Source: Firmicutes bacterium ZOR0006 (GTDB lineage Bacteria; Bacillota_I; Bacilli_A; Culicoidibacterales; ZOR0006). Taken from it: a stretch of 64,000 nucleotides of DNA. Numbering within the stretch: the stretch's first letter is position 1; each line of letters opens with the position of its first letter. The stretch lies in NCBI GenBank assembly GCA_000798955.1, contig JTLC01000010.1, forward strand, positions 51,553-115,552, given 5' to 3'. The translations under genes and the position numbers were made by a program. The notes below the pieces were generated by a model. It ran no database searches. It saw nothing but the letters and a program-made list of their open reading frames with translations, and was not told the origin of the DNA. Below, piece after piece: positions 35,404 to 46,426 of this stretch.

Positions 35404-36348
35404 ATGAAGCACAAACATACTGGATGGAAGATTTTTTTCGGTATATTTATTGTGTTACTAATTGCCAGCATCGGGGTAATTATTTATGTGAGTCTACAAT
35501 TGCAACAAGTTGCATTTTTCCCAGAACCAGCCGGATCACCAGTATTACCAGCAACACTTGTTGATCGGGTTGCACTCGAATTTGATGAAAAAACCCCGAA
35601 TTATGAAAAATTTAGTATTACAACCCGAGATGGCTATGAACTTGATTCGGCCTTTGTCCCCGCAGCAAATCCAAGTAATAACTATATTATCCTAGTCCAT
35701 GGTATTACACGGAACATCCAATCATCGATGAAATTATATCCAATGTATCATGACTTGGGTTACAATGTTATTTTATTTAGTTTACGCAACCATGGTGAGA
35801 ACGAACCGGATATTACTTCATATGGTGTGACAGAAAAATATGATTTAGCGGATGTTGTTGATTATACATATCAACGGTTTGGCAATGATATTAACGTGGG
35901 ACTCCATGGTATCTCATTAGGGGCGGCAATTGCTTTACAGTATGCAGGATTACCAGAGGCAAATGTTGATTTTGTTATAAGTGATTGCGCGTATCAATCA
36001 GCGGCTGCTGAATTGACCTATCAACTTGGTGAACAATACCCACAATATGCATGGTTCCCATTTGTCCGCACAACTGGCTGGCTGACACAAGTGACAGATG
36101 GTGTTGATTTATATGAGGCGTCACCAATCGCAGCTGTACCAAATATTGAAGTTCCTGTTTTCTTCATTCACGGGCTTGAAGATACGTTCACACCAACGAC
36201 AGATGCTGTTCAACTCTATCAAGCGAAAACAACTGGAGCACGTGAATTATGGCTTGTTCCAAATGCTGGTCATGATGAATCAATTGAAACAGATACAGCA
36301 GGCTACGAAGCTAACGTTGCTAATTTTATCAATCAATATGTCTATTAA
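35404..36348 (+). CDS. Membrane-anchored alpha/beta hydrolase
   Basis: 314 residues. N-terminal membrane anchor (about 8-31) puts the hydrolase domain outside the cell. Oxyanion segment 'ILVHGITRN', nucleophile elbow 'GLHGISLGAA' (G-x-S-x-G variant), catalytic Asp in 'FFIHGLEDTFTP' and His in 'NAGHDES'. It resembles YqkD/YpfH-like hydrolases of unknown substrate. AAGAAGTGATGAACA precedes ATG; promoter not obvious. Confidence 0.85.
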   Translation: MKHKHTGWKIFFGIFIVLLIASIGVIIYVSLQLQQVAFFPEPAGSPVLPATLVDRVALEFDEKTPNYEKFSITTRDGYELDSAFVPAANPSNNYIILVHGITRNIQSSMKLYPMYHDLGYNVILFSLRNHGENEPDITSYGVTEKYDLADVVDYTYQRFGNDINVGLHGISLGAAIALQYAGLPEANVDFVISDCAYQSAAAELTYQLGEQYPQYAWFPFVRTTGWLTQVTDGVDLYEASPIAAVPNIEVPVFFIHGLEDTFTPTTDAVQLYQAKTTGARELWLVPNAGHDESIETDTAGYEANVANFINQYVY

Positions 36349-36353
36349 TTCTG

Positions 36354-36407
36354 AAAAAATGACTGTAGTCACAAGAAGATGCTTCCTTTGGCTTCGGTCG
36401 TTTTTTT
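36354..36407 (+). terminator. Probable terminator after the hydrolase gene
   Basis: AAAAAATGACT / GGTCGTTTTTT stem with two G-U pairs and an inner GAAG/CTTC hairpin. Confidence 0.5.
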
Positions 36408-36510
36408 GCTAGTTTGTGTGAAAAGGGAACTTGCTGAGATGGACGATAGTGCAGTACTTGTGGTATTGTTAGAGCATGATTGGTGATAATCACGAAGAAA
36501 GGAACTCACT

Positions 36511-37449
36511 ATGAAAACAACTACGTATTTATATATGCTAAACTACCAAGGTCATGAACAAGAATTATGTGAGTTTGAACAACGGTATTTATTTGGTACA
36601 CCGCAACAAACTGGTGTCAAATATCGTCTGACAACGCAAGAAATTGATCCGGCAACAAGTCCTTTTTTTCGCTATCGTTTAGAAGTCGCATTTCAGGCAC
36701 CGACACTGGCAGAACTCGTGGCAGCAGTAGAAGCCGCACAGATTCATTATGATGAATTTAAAATCCACTATTTAAAAGCAGAAAATGAACCGCTCAGTTA
36801 TCAAGAACGGCTACAAGCTTGCCGAGCTGTAGGCTTTGTCGTTGGTGGTGAGGCGAACATGCATGCACCACTCGTAAATTTGGGTTTAACTTATCTTGAA
36901 GGTGAATGGTATTTTGGACTCGTTGAACATCATGATGCGAAATGGCAAACGCGTTCACAAAAGCCACATTCGTATTCGAATTCAATCAACAATAAAGTGG
37001 CGAAAATTGCTGTCAATGTCGCGTGTGGAACCGATACGCAACTCCACTTAGTCGATCCATGCTGCGGTGTTGGAACGGTAGTGATCGAGGCCTTAATGCA
37101 TGGTGTAGCGATTCAAGGGTATGAAATTAACCCGACAGTTGCCCAACAAGCACAAGAAAACAGTCAACATTTTGGTTTGAAGAATGTGATTCAAGCACAA
37201 GATATGCATGAAGTAACAACTCATTATGACGTTGCGATTATTGATATCCCCTACGGGCTCTATACGCCAACGACACGTGAAGAACAACTCGCAATCTTAA
37301 AAACAGCGAAACGAATTGCAAATCGTTTAGTGCTATTAACAAGCGAAGATTTAGATGAATTGATTTTTGAAGCTGGCTATCAAAACATTGATACTTGCCT
37401 CGTTCGTAAAACGAATGTCTTTACTCGGCGGTTATCTGTCTGTGATTAA
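36511..37449 (+). CDS. TRM11-like RNA methyltransferase domain protein
   Basis: 312 residues. C-terminal SAM-dependent methyltransferase domain with 'LVDPCCGVGTVVIEAL' (SAM loop), 'GYEINPTVAQQAQEN' (acidic ribose ligand) and 'DVAIIDIPYG', a D-x-P-Y catalytic motif of the kind used for N2-methylation of guanosine in Trm11/TrmN-like enzymes. The N-terminal half is divergent. Target RNA is unknown. GAAAGGAA precedes ATG. Confidence 0.8.
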   Translation: MKTTTYLYMLNYQGHEQELCEFEQRYLFGTPQQTGVKYRLTTQEIDPATSPFFRYRLEVAFQAPTLAELVAAVEAAQIHYDEFKIHYLKAENEPLSYQERLQACRAVGFVVGGEANMHAPLVNLGLTYLEGEWYFGLVEHHDAKWQTRSQKPHSYSNSINNKVAKIAVNVACGTDTQLHLVDPCCGVGTVVIEALMHGVAIQGYEINPTVAQQAQENSQHFGLKNVIQAQDMHEVTTHYDVAIIDIPYGLYTPTTREEQLAILKTAKRIANRLVLLTSEDLDELIFEAGYQNIDTCLVRKTNVFTRRLSVCD

Positions 37450-37456
37450 TCAGACG

Positions 37457-37497
37457 AAAAAAGCAATTGAACATGGTGTTCAATTGCTTTTTTTTTT
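37457..37497. terminator. Bidirectional terminator between methyltransferase and MATE genes
   Basis: 17-bp stem AAAAAAGCAATTGAACA / TGTTCAATTGCTTTTTT with TGG loop. Confidence 0.93.
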
Positions 37498-37498
37498 G

Positions 37499-38833
37499 CT
37501 AAATTAGGCGTAATGTTGGATGGTGTTTTTTAAAACAAGCGTATGTCACGAGTAACCCAGCTGCTTCCGCTAGTGGGAGTGCGAAGAAGACCCCGTTTAA
37601 CCCGAAAAAAGTAGCACAAAGCACGATCATCATCACTTGAAAAATAAAAGTCCGCATCAAGGCAATAAATGCCGAAGTCTTGCCGTTTGATAAAGCAGTA
37701 AAGAATGCCGAACCAAAAATATTAAAGCCCATAAATAAAAAGGCGAGTGCCGAATAACGAAACCCAGTGACGCTTAAGGCGAAAATTTCAGATGTTGGTT
37801 CGCTGAAGAGGCGGACAAGTGGCTCAGCAAAAATCATCCCAAAACTAGCTGCTACTAAAGCGGTAAAGAAAATTACGTGATGACTAAAACGAAAAATTTG
37901 GGCAATTCGTTTTTGATTTTTTTTCCCGAAATTAAAGCTGACAATTGGAGCAATACCGGTAGCATAACCCATAAATGCTGCTGTAAGAAAGGTCTGACCA
38001 TATAGAATAATTGTAATAGCAGCAATGCCGACTTCACCAGCAAGGCGCATCATCGTGATATTTAAAAGGATGGTGACGACAGCTTGCGAGAGATTGACAA
38101 CCATTTCCGAAGCACCATTCGCACATGTTTCCCATAACTCGCGCCAATGCCATTTTGGTTTGATGAAGTGTAATTGAGTGGAGCGGGTTTGTCCAAAATA
38201 GTGTAATCCAACAATGAATGGGACACAATACCCAAGTCCAGTCGCAATTGCGGCACCACTAATGCCGAGGTCGAATAAGACAATAAGGACATAATCGAGA
38301 ATAATATTGATCACACCACCAATGACAGTTGAAATGAGGGCGAGTTTTGTTTTGCCGGCAGTAATGAATAAAATTTGAAAAAAGACCCCAATCATGGCAA
38401 AGGGAACAGAAAGAAAAGTCCAAATAGCGTAGGTATGGGCATAGGGATAAATGACAGCATTTGCTCCTAAAAGGTGTAAAAGGGGTTCTAAAAACCCGAG
38501 ATTGATGGCACATAATAGCAAACTAAAGAGTGAAAGGATCATGACGAGAAAACTAAAGATACTCCGCGCTTCACTAAGGGCATTTTCGCCGAGTTTACGG
38601 GCAATTACAGCACTACCACCAGTGGCCATCATCATCGCAATTGCGACCACAAACATAATAAGGGGAAAAACAATATTGATAGCCGCTAATGCATGAGTAT
38701 GAATAAAGTTGGCGACAAACATGCCATCAATAATCGTGTAAGCACTCGTAAATAAAAGGCCGATAATTGTAGGTAAGGCGTAAGAAAGTAGATTTTTTTT
38801 CGTAATAGTTTGATTTAATTGGGTAATAGGCAT
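37499..38833 (-). CDS. MATE-family multidrug efflux transporter
   Basis: 444 residues, 12 membrane segments in two six-helix halves. 'KNLLSYALPTIIGLLFTSAYTIIDGMFVA' is the standard MATE opening; 'MMMATGGSAVIARKLGE' and the mirrored 'YATGIAPIVSFNFGKKN' follow. Na+ or H+ antiport of cationic compounds is usual. AAGGAG is 6 nt before ATG. Its promoter has a 19-bp spacer with a dyad, the MerR-type arrangement, and the divergent gene is a MerR regulator. Confidence 0.93.
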   Translation of the reverse strand: MPITQLNQTITKKNLLSYALPTIIGLLFTSAYTIIDGMFVANFIHTHALAAINIVFPLIMFVVAIAMMMATGGSAVIARKLGENALSEARSIFSFLVMILSLFSLLLCAINLGFLEPLLHLLGANAVIYPYAHTYAIWTFLSVPFAMIGVFFQILFITAGKTKLALISTVIGGVINIILDYVLIVLFDLGISGAAIATGLGYCVPFIVGLHYFGQTRSTQLHFIKPKWHWRELWETCANGASEMVVNLSQAVVTILLNITMMRLAGEVGIAAITIILYGQTFLTAAFMGYATGIAPIVSFNFGKKNQKRIAQIFRFSHHVIFFTALVAASFGMIFAEPLVRLFSEPTSEIFALSVTGFRYSALAFLFMGFNIFGSAFFTALSNGKTSAFIALMRTFIFQVMMIVLCATFFGLNGVFFALPLAEAAGLLVTYACFKKHHPTLRLI

Positions 38834-38843
38834 AAAAAGCTCC

Positions 38844-38895
38844 TTGATTTACAGTGTTTGATTCAGTATAATCTTTCCCATAATGGGAAGGTCAA
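38844..38895. promoter_or_regulatory. MerR-type operator with divergent overlapping promoters
   Basis: Minus strand (MATE): TTGACC, 19-bp spacer, TATACT (38890-38895 and 38865-38870), with the perfect dyad TTCCCA-TTA-TGGGAA centred in the over-long spacer. Plus strand (merR): TTGATT, 17-bp spacer, TATAAT (38844-38872). Both -10 elements use the same bases. Confidence 0.88.
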
Positions 38896-38899
38896 GAAA

Positions 38900-39712
38900 A
38901 TGAAAGAAAATTTATTTACAATTGGTGAAGTAGCGAAAATCAAACAAATTCATCCAAAGTCATTACGCTATTATGAAAGCATTGGGATCTTAACACCGGC
39001 TAAAATTGATCCGAAAACAAAATATCGCTATTATACACAACAACAATTAGATTTAGTCGGATTGATTCAATTATGTGTCGATTTAGATATTCCGTTAAAA
39101 TTACTCAAACAATTTTCTGATGAAACGGGAAATAATATTGCCTTGGCGCAATTATTTGCATACAGTAAGGCAGCGGCTGAAATGAAAATTAACAAATTAC
39201 AACAAAGTTTAGCGTATCTTGATTCGTTTGAAGAAGAATTACAACAAAATCAAGCATTACAACCAACTGCCGAACAATTTAGCCAAAAGCAAGAGCAGCA
39301 GAAACAGTATTACTGCGTGAAATTACCAGGATTTCCATCAATTACTAACTATTGGTTAAATTTTCAAACATTACAAGCTGAGCTGGCACAATTTGGTTTC
39401 ACCAAAAGTTATGAAAATGGCATCATCATGCGGCGCGAAGGCGAGCAAACATATGGATATTATCAATTTATTGAAATCTTGACAGCAGCCGAACATCAGC
39501 AAGAAAACATCTTCATCATCCCAGCGGGAACGTATACTGGACGAATCATTGCTGAAACAGCGGTTAATGAGGCGGAGAATCAGCAATTTTTTGAGCAAGA
39601 TCCGCAGTTAGAACTGCTTGTTTTTACAGAATATGTGCTTGGTGTCTTTAATATTGAATCATTTTCTTTTAAAATGAAATTTATCCGAAAGCATGACGAG
39701 AAATCAAGCTGA
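38900..39712 (+). CDS. MerR-family activator with GyrI-like effector domain
   Basis: 270 residues. N-terminal winged helix 'TIGEVAKIKQIHPKSLRYYESIGILTP', a dimerisation coiled coil (about 75-120), and a C-terminal half of GyrI/BmrR-like type that binds bulky cationic ligands ('YYQFIEI...YTGRII...'). Closest in concept to BmrR/TipA-type multidrug sensors. ATG at 38900 follows GGGAAGG, which lies in the operator; an upstream in-frame start overlaps the MATE coding region. It probably activates the divergent MATE gene. Confidence 0.9.
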   Translation: MKENLFTIGEVAKIKQIHPKSLRYYESIGILTPAKIDPKTKYRYYTQQQLDLVGLIQLCVDLDIPLKLLKQFSDETGNNIALAQLFAYSKAAAEMKINKLQQSLAYLDSFEEELQQNQALQPTAEQFSQKQEQQKQYYCVKLPGFPSITNYWLNFQTLQAELAQFGFTKSYENGIIMRREGEQTYGYYQFIEILTAAEHQQENIFIIPAGTYTGRIIAETAVNEAENQQFFEQDPQLELLVFTEYVLGVFNIESFSFKMKFIRKHDEKSS

Positions 39713-39854
39713 ACTCTTTCAATCTTTAACCCTTTTTAATAGCGGAATAATAGCAATTTTATCGTATTTTCGCTATAATAAGAAAATCTGAAGCGTTCAA
39801 ATTGACGTTTCAAAACTTGTTGAGCCGAAGTGCTCGTTTAAAGGAGATTATTGA

Positions 39855-41162
39855 ATGGCAACAGTTGCATTTCATACATTAGGGTGTAAAGTGAATACAT
39901 ACGAAACGGAAGCGATGTGGCAATTATTTAAAGATCAAGGCTATACACGAACTGATTTCAAATCAGCAAGCGATGTCTATGTGATTAATACATGTACGGT
40001 CACAAATACAGGTGATAGTAAAAGCCGGAAGGCGATTCGTCAAGCAATCCGTCGCAACCCTGAAGCAATTATTGTTGTAACCGGATGCTATGCTCAAATT
40101 GCGCCAAAAGAAATTATGGATATCGAAGGTGTTGATATCGTTGTCGGAACACAAGGTCGTGAACAACTGATGGATTACGTCACGAAGTATCAAGCAGAGC
40201 GTCAACCGATTAACGCTGTGACAAATATCATGAAGCAAAAGAGCTTTGAGACTTTAGGTGTTGAAACCTTCACGGAAAATCACCGTGCCTTTTTGAAAAT
40301 TCAAGAAGGGTGTAACAACTTCTGTACGTACTGTATCATTCCTTGGGCACGTGGATTAATGCGTTCACGCGATCCAAAAGAAGTCATCGAGCAATCACAA
40401 AAACTCGTTGCTGCTGGCTTTAAAGAAATCGTCTTAACCGGAATTCACACTGCTGGCTATGGTGAAGAATTAGAAGGTTATGATTTTGCGGATTTATTGA
40501 ATGATTTAGATACGCAAGTACCAGGACTTGAACGCATCCGGATTTCTTCAATTGAAGCAAGTCAAGTTGATGGGAAAGTAATTGAAATTTTAAAACGTTC
40601 GAATAAGGTTGTTGATCATTTACATATTCCTTTACAGGGTGGAAGTGATGACGTCTTAAAACGGATGCGTCGTAACTATGATACAGCCGAATTTAAAGCG
40701 AAAATTGCCGAATTACGGGAAATTTTCCCAACCTTAGCGATTACAACGGACGTTATTGTTGGTTTCCCAGGAGAAACTGATGAAGAGTTCCAAGAGACAT
40801 TTGATTTAATTCGTGAAGTTGGTTTCAGTGAATTACATGTCTTCCCATACTCGAAGCGAAATGGAACGCCAGCCGCGAAAATGCCAGATCAAGTGCCAGA
40901 TTTAGTCAAAACGGCACGAGTGGCGAAGTTAATCGCGCTGAGTGAACAATTAGCGAAAAATTATGCAAGTCAATTCGAAGGTGAAACAGTGCAAATTATC
41001 GTTGAAGAAATGGATAAAAAAAATCCAGGCTATGTCCAAGGACATAGTGGGAATTATTTAAAAGTCCGTTTTGCTGGCGATGAATCATTAATTGGACAAA
41101 TGGTTGATGTGCATTTAGAGCAAGCAGGATATCCAATTTGCGAAGGAATTTTATTAGATTAA
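39855..41162 (+). CDS. mtaB: tRNA t6A37 methylthiotransferase MtaB
   Basis: 435 residues. Radical-SAM enzyme that adds a methylthio group to t6A37. An N-terminal UPF0004 domain with three Cys ('LGCKVNTYE', 'NTCTVT', 'GCYAQ'), the radical-SAM triad 'CNNFCTYCIIP' and a C-terminal TRAM domain ('GETVQIIVEEMDK...GHSGNYLKVRF'). AAAGGAG is 9 nt before ATG. Belongs with prmA and rsmE in the usual Bacilli order. Confidence 0.95.
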   Translation: MATVAFHTLGCKVNTYETEAMWQLFKDQGYTRTDFKSASDVYVINTCTVTNTGDSKSRKAIRQAIRRNPEAIIVVTGCYAQIAPKEIMDIEGVDIVVGTQGREQLMDYVTKYQAERQPINAVTNIMKQKSFETLGVETFTENHRAFLKIQEGCNNFCTYCIIPWARGLMRSRDPKEVIEQSQKLVAAGFKEIVLTGIHTAGYGEELEGYDFADLLNDLDTQVPGLERIRISSIEASQVDGKVIEILKRSNKVVDHLHIPLQGGSDDVLKRMRRNYDTAEFKAKIAELREIFPTLAITTDVIVGFPGETDEEFQETFDLIREVGFSELHVFPYSKRNGTPAAKMPDQVPDLVKTARVAKLIALSEQLAKNYASQFEGETVQIIVEEMDKKNPGYVQGHSGNYLKVRFAGDESLIGQMVDVHLEQAGYPICEGILLD

Positions 41163-41193
41163 GGAAATTTTTGATTGAATCAATAATTTTTAG

Positions 41194-41224
41194 CGACAAG
41201 TTTAGCAAGACTTGTCGTTTTTTT
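41194..41224 (+). terminator. Terminator after mtaB
   Basis: CGACAAGT / ACTTGTCG stem then eight T. Confidence 0.88.
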
Positions 41225-41285
41225 TATTCATCCAATTGTTGAAAACTGCTATAATAAAGAAAATGAAAGAATTTAGGTGACAGAG

Positions 41286-42725
41286 ATGAAACTACAAATA
41301 TTATTTCCAAAACAAAATTTCCACGGAATCAATCCAAATGTGGAAAGCGTGACATTTGATTCACGACAAGTTCGGCCCGGGACATTGTTTATTGCGGTCA
41401 AAGGTTTTACTGTCGATGGTCATGACTATATTGAGATGGCGGTTGAACGCGGAGCAGTGGCGATTGTCGCACAACAACCGATTGAAACAAGTGTGCCGGT
41501 TATTTATGTGGCAGATACAAAAGTAGCAATGGCTGAGATTGCGAATCGCTTTTACGGTGAACCAATGAAACAGTTACAACTCGTTGGAATTACAGGAACG
41601 GATGGCAAGACATCAACAGCGACAATTATTGAACATATTCTGAATAGCTGTGCACAACCAAGTGGTTATATTGGGACAAACGGTGTGCGTTATGCTGGAA
41701 TTGCGGAACCATTGCATCATACAACACCAGAAAGTTTAGACTTGCAAGCGATTTTTGCCCGAATGGTGGCACAAGCAACGAAAGTGTGTGCGATGGAAGT
41801 ATCAAGTCATGCACTCGAATTAAATCGTGTTCGTGGTGTCGAATTTGATGTTGCCGTGTTTACGAATCTTTCGCACGAACACCTTGATTATCATAAAACG
41901 ATTGAAAATTATTTAGCAGCGAAAGCGAAACTATTTAGCCAATTAAAATCAAGTGGCGTGGCAATTATTAATGCCGATGATGCCTTATCTTTTGCACCAT
42001 TGAAAGCACAAATTATGCATCCAACCGTGACATACGGTATTGAACATGAAGCAGACTTCCAAGCCACAGCGATTGAAGAAACAATTAAAGGGACGAAATT
42101 TGACGTTATTGTTGAAGGAAAAACATATCCGGTGGCAATGAAGCTATTAGGTCGCTTTAATATCTATAATGCGTTAGCAGCTTTGGCAACAGCAACAGCT
42201 CAAGGTATTCAATTAGAGGCAGCAATTACTGCACTTGAACAGCTAGCAAGTATTGATGGACGCATGGAAGTGATTGATTGTGGTCAAGACTTTGGCGTCA
42301 TTGTTGACTTTGCGCATACACCAAATGCGATTGAAAATTTATTGACATTTGTGCGCCCATTGACAACAAATCGTTTATTATTAGCTGTTGGTTCAGCTGG
42401 TGCTCGGGATACGGAAAAACGGCCAATTATCGCCGAAATTGCGACACGCCTTGCAGACTACACGGTTTTGACGATGGATGATCCGTATCATGAAGATCCA
42501 AGTGATATTATCGATGAAATGATTACGGGAGTTGTGAATAATAACTATCAAAAAATTGTTGCTCGTGATGAAGCGATGGCTCATTTATTAGCGATGGCTC
42601 AGCCAGGAGATGTTGTCATTGTTGCTGGACGCGGGAACGAAGATGATTTGCCAATCGGGAATGAACGCATCAAACTCAATGATATGACCTACTGCCGTGA
42701 GTGGCTAGAAACTCATAAAAAGTAA
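41286..42725 (+). CDS. murE: UDP-MurNAc-tripeptide synthetase MurE
   Basis: 479 residues. Adds the third residue of the peptidoglycan stem peptide. Mur ligase motifs: 'SVTFDSRQVRPGTLFIAVKG', ATP loop 'GITGTDGKTSTATII', 'HTTPESLDLQ', 'FTNLSHEHLDYH' and 'DDPYHEDP' at 398-405. The last motif is where meso-diaminopimelate enzymes have D-N-P-R; lack of Arg favours L-lysine or another diamino acid. ATG 41286 with AGGTGA 6 nt upstream. Isolated from any division/cell-wall cluster. Confidence 0.92.
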   Translation: MKLQILFPKQNFHGINPNVESVTFDSRQVRPGTLFIAVKGFTVDGHDYIEMAVERGAVAIVAQQPIETSVPVIYVADTKVAMAEIANRFYGEPMKQLQLVGITGTDGKTSTATIIEHILNSCAQPSGYIGTNGVRYAGIAEPLHHTTPESLDLQAIFARMVAQATKVCAMEVSSHALELNRVRGVEFDVAVFTNLSHEHLDYHKTIENYLAAKAKLFSQLKSSGVAIINADDALSFAPLKAQIMHPTVTYGIEHEADFQATAIEETIKGTKFDVIVEGKTYPVAMKLLGRFNIYNALAALATATAQGIQLEAAITALEQLASIDGRMEVIDCGQDFGVIVDFAHTPNAIENLLTFVRPLTTNRLLLAVGSAGARDTEKRPIIAEIATRLADYTVLTMDDPYHEDPSDIIDEMITGVVNNNYQKIVARDEAMAHLLAMAQPGDVVIVAGRGNEDDLPIGNERIKLNDMTYCREWLETHKK

Positions 42726-42730
42726 AGCAA

Positions 42731-42756
42731 AGACCAGCTGTGAAGCTGGTTTTTTC
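42731..42756 (+). terminator. Terminator after murE
   Basis: ACCAGCT / AGCTGGT stem with GTGA loop and six T. Confidence 0.88.
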
Positions 42757-42782
42757 TATTCTTCCGACAAAAAACAAAAAAA

Positions 42783-42825
42783 TTAGCACTCTCTGCTTGA
42801 CGGTGCTAAAAAAGTTTTGTATAAT
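42783..42825 (+). promoter_or_regulatory. hrcA promoter with CIRCE 1
   Basis: TTAGCACTC - 9 nt - CGGTGCTAA (42783-42809, two mismatches in the right arm). -35 TTGACG 42797-42802 is inside it, then a 17-bp spacer and -10 TATAAT 42820-42825. Confidence 0.88.
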
Positions 42826-42829
42826 TTCT

Positions 42830-42856
42830 TTAGCACTTAACAAATAAGAGTGCTAA
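42830..42856. promoter_or_regulatory. CIRCE 2 of hrcA
   Basis: TTAGCACTT - 9 nt - GAGTGCTAA (one mismatch), around the transcription start and next to the ribosome-binding site of hrcA. Confidence 0.9.
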
Positions 42857-42869
42857 AAGAGGTGAAACG

Positions 42870-43874
42870 ATGTTAACCGAAAGACGCTTATTATTACTAA
42901 AAGCAATTGTTGATGAGTTTATCATCTCAGCACAACCAGTTGGTTCGAAAATCTTAACACAGAAATATGCGATTCCATTTAGTCCGGCCACGGTGCGCAA
43001 TGAAATGGCAAAGCTTGAACAACTTGGTTTGTTGGAAAAAACCCATACTTCATCAGGACGTGTTCCATCAATTGAAGGCTATCGCTATTATGTTGATTAC
43101 TTAATTGAACCTTCACAAGTGAGCATTGACAGTGAGTGGGGCGAATTTGATCAACTTTTCCGACAAAAGAATCAAATGCTTCAAGAAGTAATTGTTGAAG
43201 CAGTACGATTAATTGCCAAAAAAACGAAATATGTGGCTGTTTTTTTAGGAGCATCGTCACAGGCAAACCGGATTGTTCAGTTTAAAATGTTTCCCGTGAG
43301 TCACAATCAAGCGGCACTCGTGATCGTTACCGAGCAAGGACAAACTGATACACGTTTCGTTATCGTGCCTGAACCATTTACATTACATGAACTCGATTTA
43401 GTCGTAAAATATTTTAACCAATATTTACATCATGTACCATTAAATCAAGTGCTTGACAAAATCGAGCATGAATTACGGCCGTTAATCGCCGCGTATGTCC
43501 CAAACTATGATTTTTTCCATCAAGCATTGATTGACTGCTTTTCGACGCTGACAACACAGCAAGTCTATTATAGCGGCCAAGCAAATTTAATCGGTGTTCC
43601 CGATTTTAGTGATTTGGAAGAGGTCAAACAAGTGTTTGATTTTTTAGAGGACAACCAGACGGTTTCGCAGCTGAAAACAAATAAAATTGGGACAAGAATC
43701 TTGATGGCTGATGAAGTATCAGGCTTACCAGATAATTGCGTGGCAGTAACAGCGACAATGCGACTTCCACTCGGTGGTCATGGTACGTTTGCGATTATTG
43801 GACCAACACGGATGGATTATGTCCATGCAATTTCATTGTTACAGTTTATTGCGCAACATATTGTTCATGAATAA
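42870..43874 (+). CDS. hrcA: Heat-inducible transcription repressor HrcA
   Basis: 334 residues. Binds CIRCE; needs GroEL for activity. N-terminal winged helix 'RRLLLLKAIVDEFIISAQPVGSKIL' with 'SPATVRNEMAKLEQLGLLEKTHTSSGRVPS', then the GAF-like and dimerisation domains ending 'GPTRMDYVHAISLLQFI'. First gene of hrcA-grpE-dnaK. Likely controls its own operon, dnaJ and clpB, since all carry CIRCE here. Confidence 0.96.
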   Translation: MLTERRLLLLKAIVDEFIISAQPVGSKILTQKYAIPFSPATVRNEMAKLEQLGLLEKTHTSSGRVPSIEGYRYYVDYLIEPSQVSIDSEWGEFDQLFRQKNQMLQEVIVEAVRLIAKKTKYVAVFLGASSQANRIVQFKMFPVSHNQAALVIVTEQGQTDTRFVIVPEPFTLHELDLVVKYFNQYLHHVPLNQVLDKIEHELRPLIAAYVPNYDFFHQALIDCFSTLTTQQVYYSGQANLIGVPDFSDLEEVKQVFDFLEDNQTVSQLKTNKIGTRILMADEVSGLPDNCVAVTATMRLPLGGHGTFAIIGPTRMDYVHAISLLQFIAQHIVHE

Positions 43875-43888
43875 AGGAGGGTTTAGTT

Positions 43889-44440
43889 GTGTCAAACGAA
43901 CCACAAACAACACAAGAAGACATCAGTGTAACAGAAACAACTGTTGATGCCGAAGCAACGTTAGAACAAACGATTGAAGAAACATTAACAGAGCAAATTC
44001 AATTGCTAGAAAAAGAAGTTACAAACTGGAAAGATTTATATTTACGTGAAAAAGCTGAAGTTGAGAACTTTAAGCGCCGGACACGTGAAGAGCAAGAACG
44101 CATGTTAAAATTTGCGAGCCAAGCAGTATTAGAAGATTTATTGCCAGTGTTAGATAACCTTGAACGCGCGCTAGGAGCAAGTGCAACAGCAAGCGAAGAG
44201 GTACAGACATTCTTAAAAGGTTTTGAAATGATTCAACAACAATTATTACAAGCAACAGCAAGTGCTGGCTTAGCAGTAATTGAAGCGAAAGGAAAAGAGT
44301 TTGATCCAAACTTCCACCAAGCAGTGATGCAAGTTGAAGAAGATGGAGTTGAGCCAAATATCGTCGTTGAAGAATTACAAAAAGGCTATACATATAAAGA
44401 CCGTGTCCTACGTGCGACAATGGTGAAAGTAAATAAATAA
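43889..44440 (+). CDS. grpE: Nucleotide exchange factor GrpE
   Basis: 183 residues. DnaK ADP/ATP exchange factor: acidic disordered N-terminus (about 1-40), long coiled coil, four-helix bundle, then the beta-wing with 'FDPNFHQAVMQVEEDG' and 'LQKGYTYKDRVLRATMVKV'. Start is GTG at 43889, set by AAAGGAGG 8 nt upstream. Fourteen bases after hrcA. Confidence 0.95.
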   Translation: MSNEPQTTQEDISVTETTVDAEATLEQTIEETLTEQIQLLEKEVTNWKDLYLREKAEVENFKRRTREEQERMLKFASQAVLEDLLPVLDNLERALGASATASEEVQTFLKGFEMIQQQLLQATASAGLAVIEAKGKEFDPNFHQAVMQVEEDGVEPNIVVEELQKGYTYKDRVLRATMVKVNK

Positions 44441-44454
44441 ACGATTCATTTTAG

Positions 44455-46275
<1,821 letters not shown>

Positions 46276-46279
46276 AAGA

Positions 46280-46411
46280 GCGCTGACTGCGGTGCTATCT
46301 CAAAGTAATGAGGGATAGCATCAAGGCGACAAAAAATAAGCACGATTGACAGGCAGCTGAGATGCCGCCCGTTCAATCGTGTATTTTTTTAAGCCTTGAA
46401 GCAGGAAGCGT
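46280..46411 (+). repeat. Structured 3'-UTR element, copy H
   Basis: Begins 4 nt after the dnaK stop. Closing helix gcgct-GA-ctgc (46280-46290) with gcag-GA-agcgt (46401-46411); both flanks of the GA mismatch differ from other copies and still pair. First hairpin gctatc/gatagc; second hairpin aaggc/gcctt base and acgattga/tcaatcgt arm. Confidence 0.9.
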
Positions 46412-46426
46412 GTTTAAAATAGAAGA

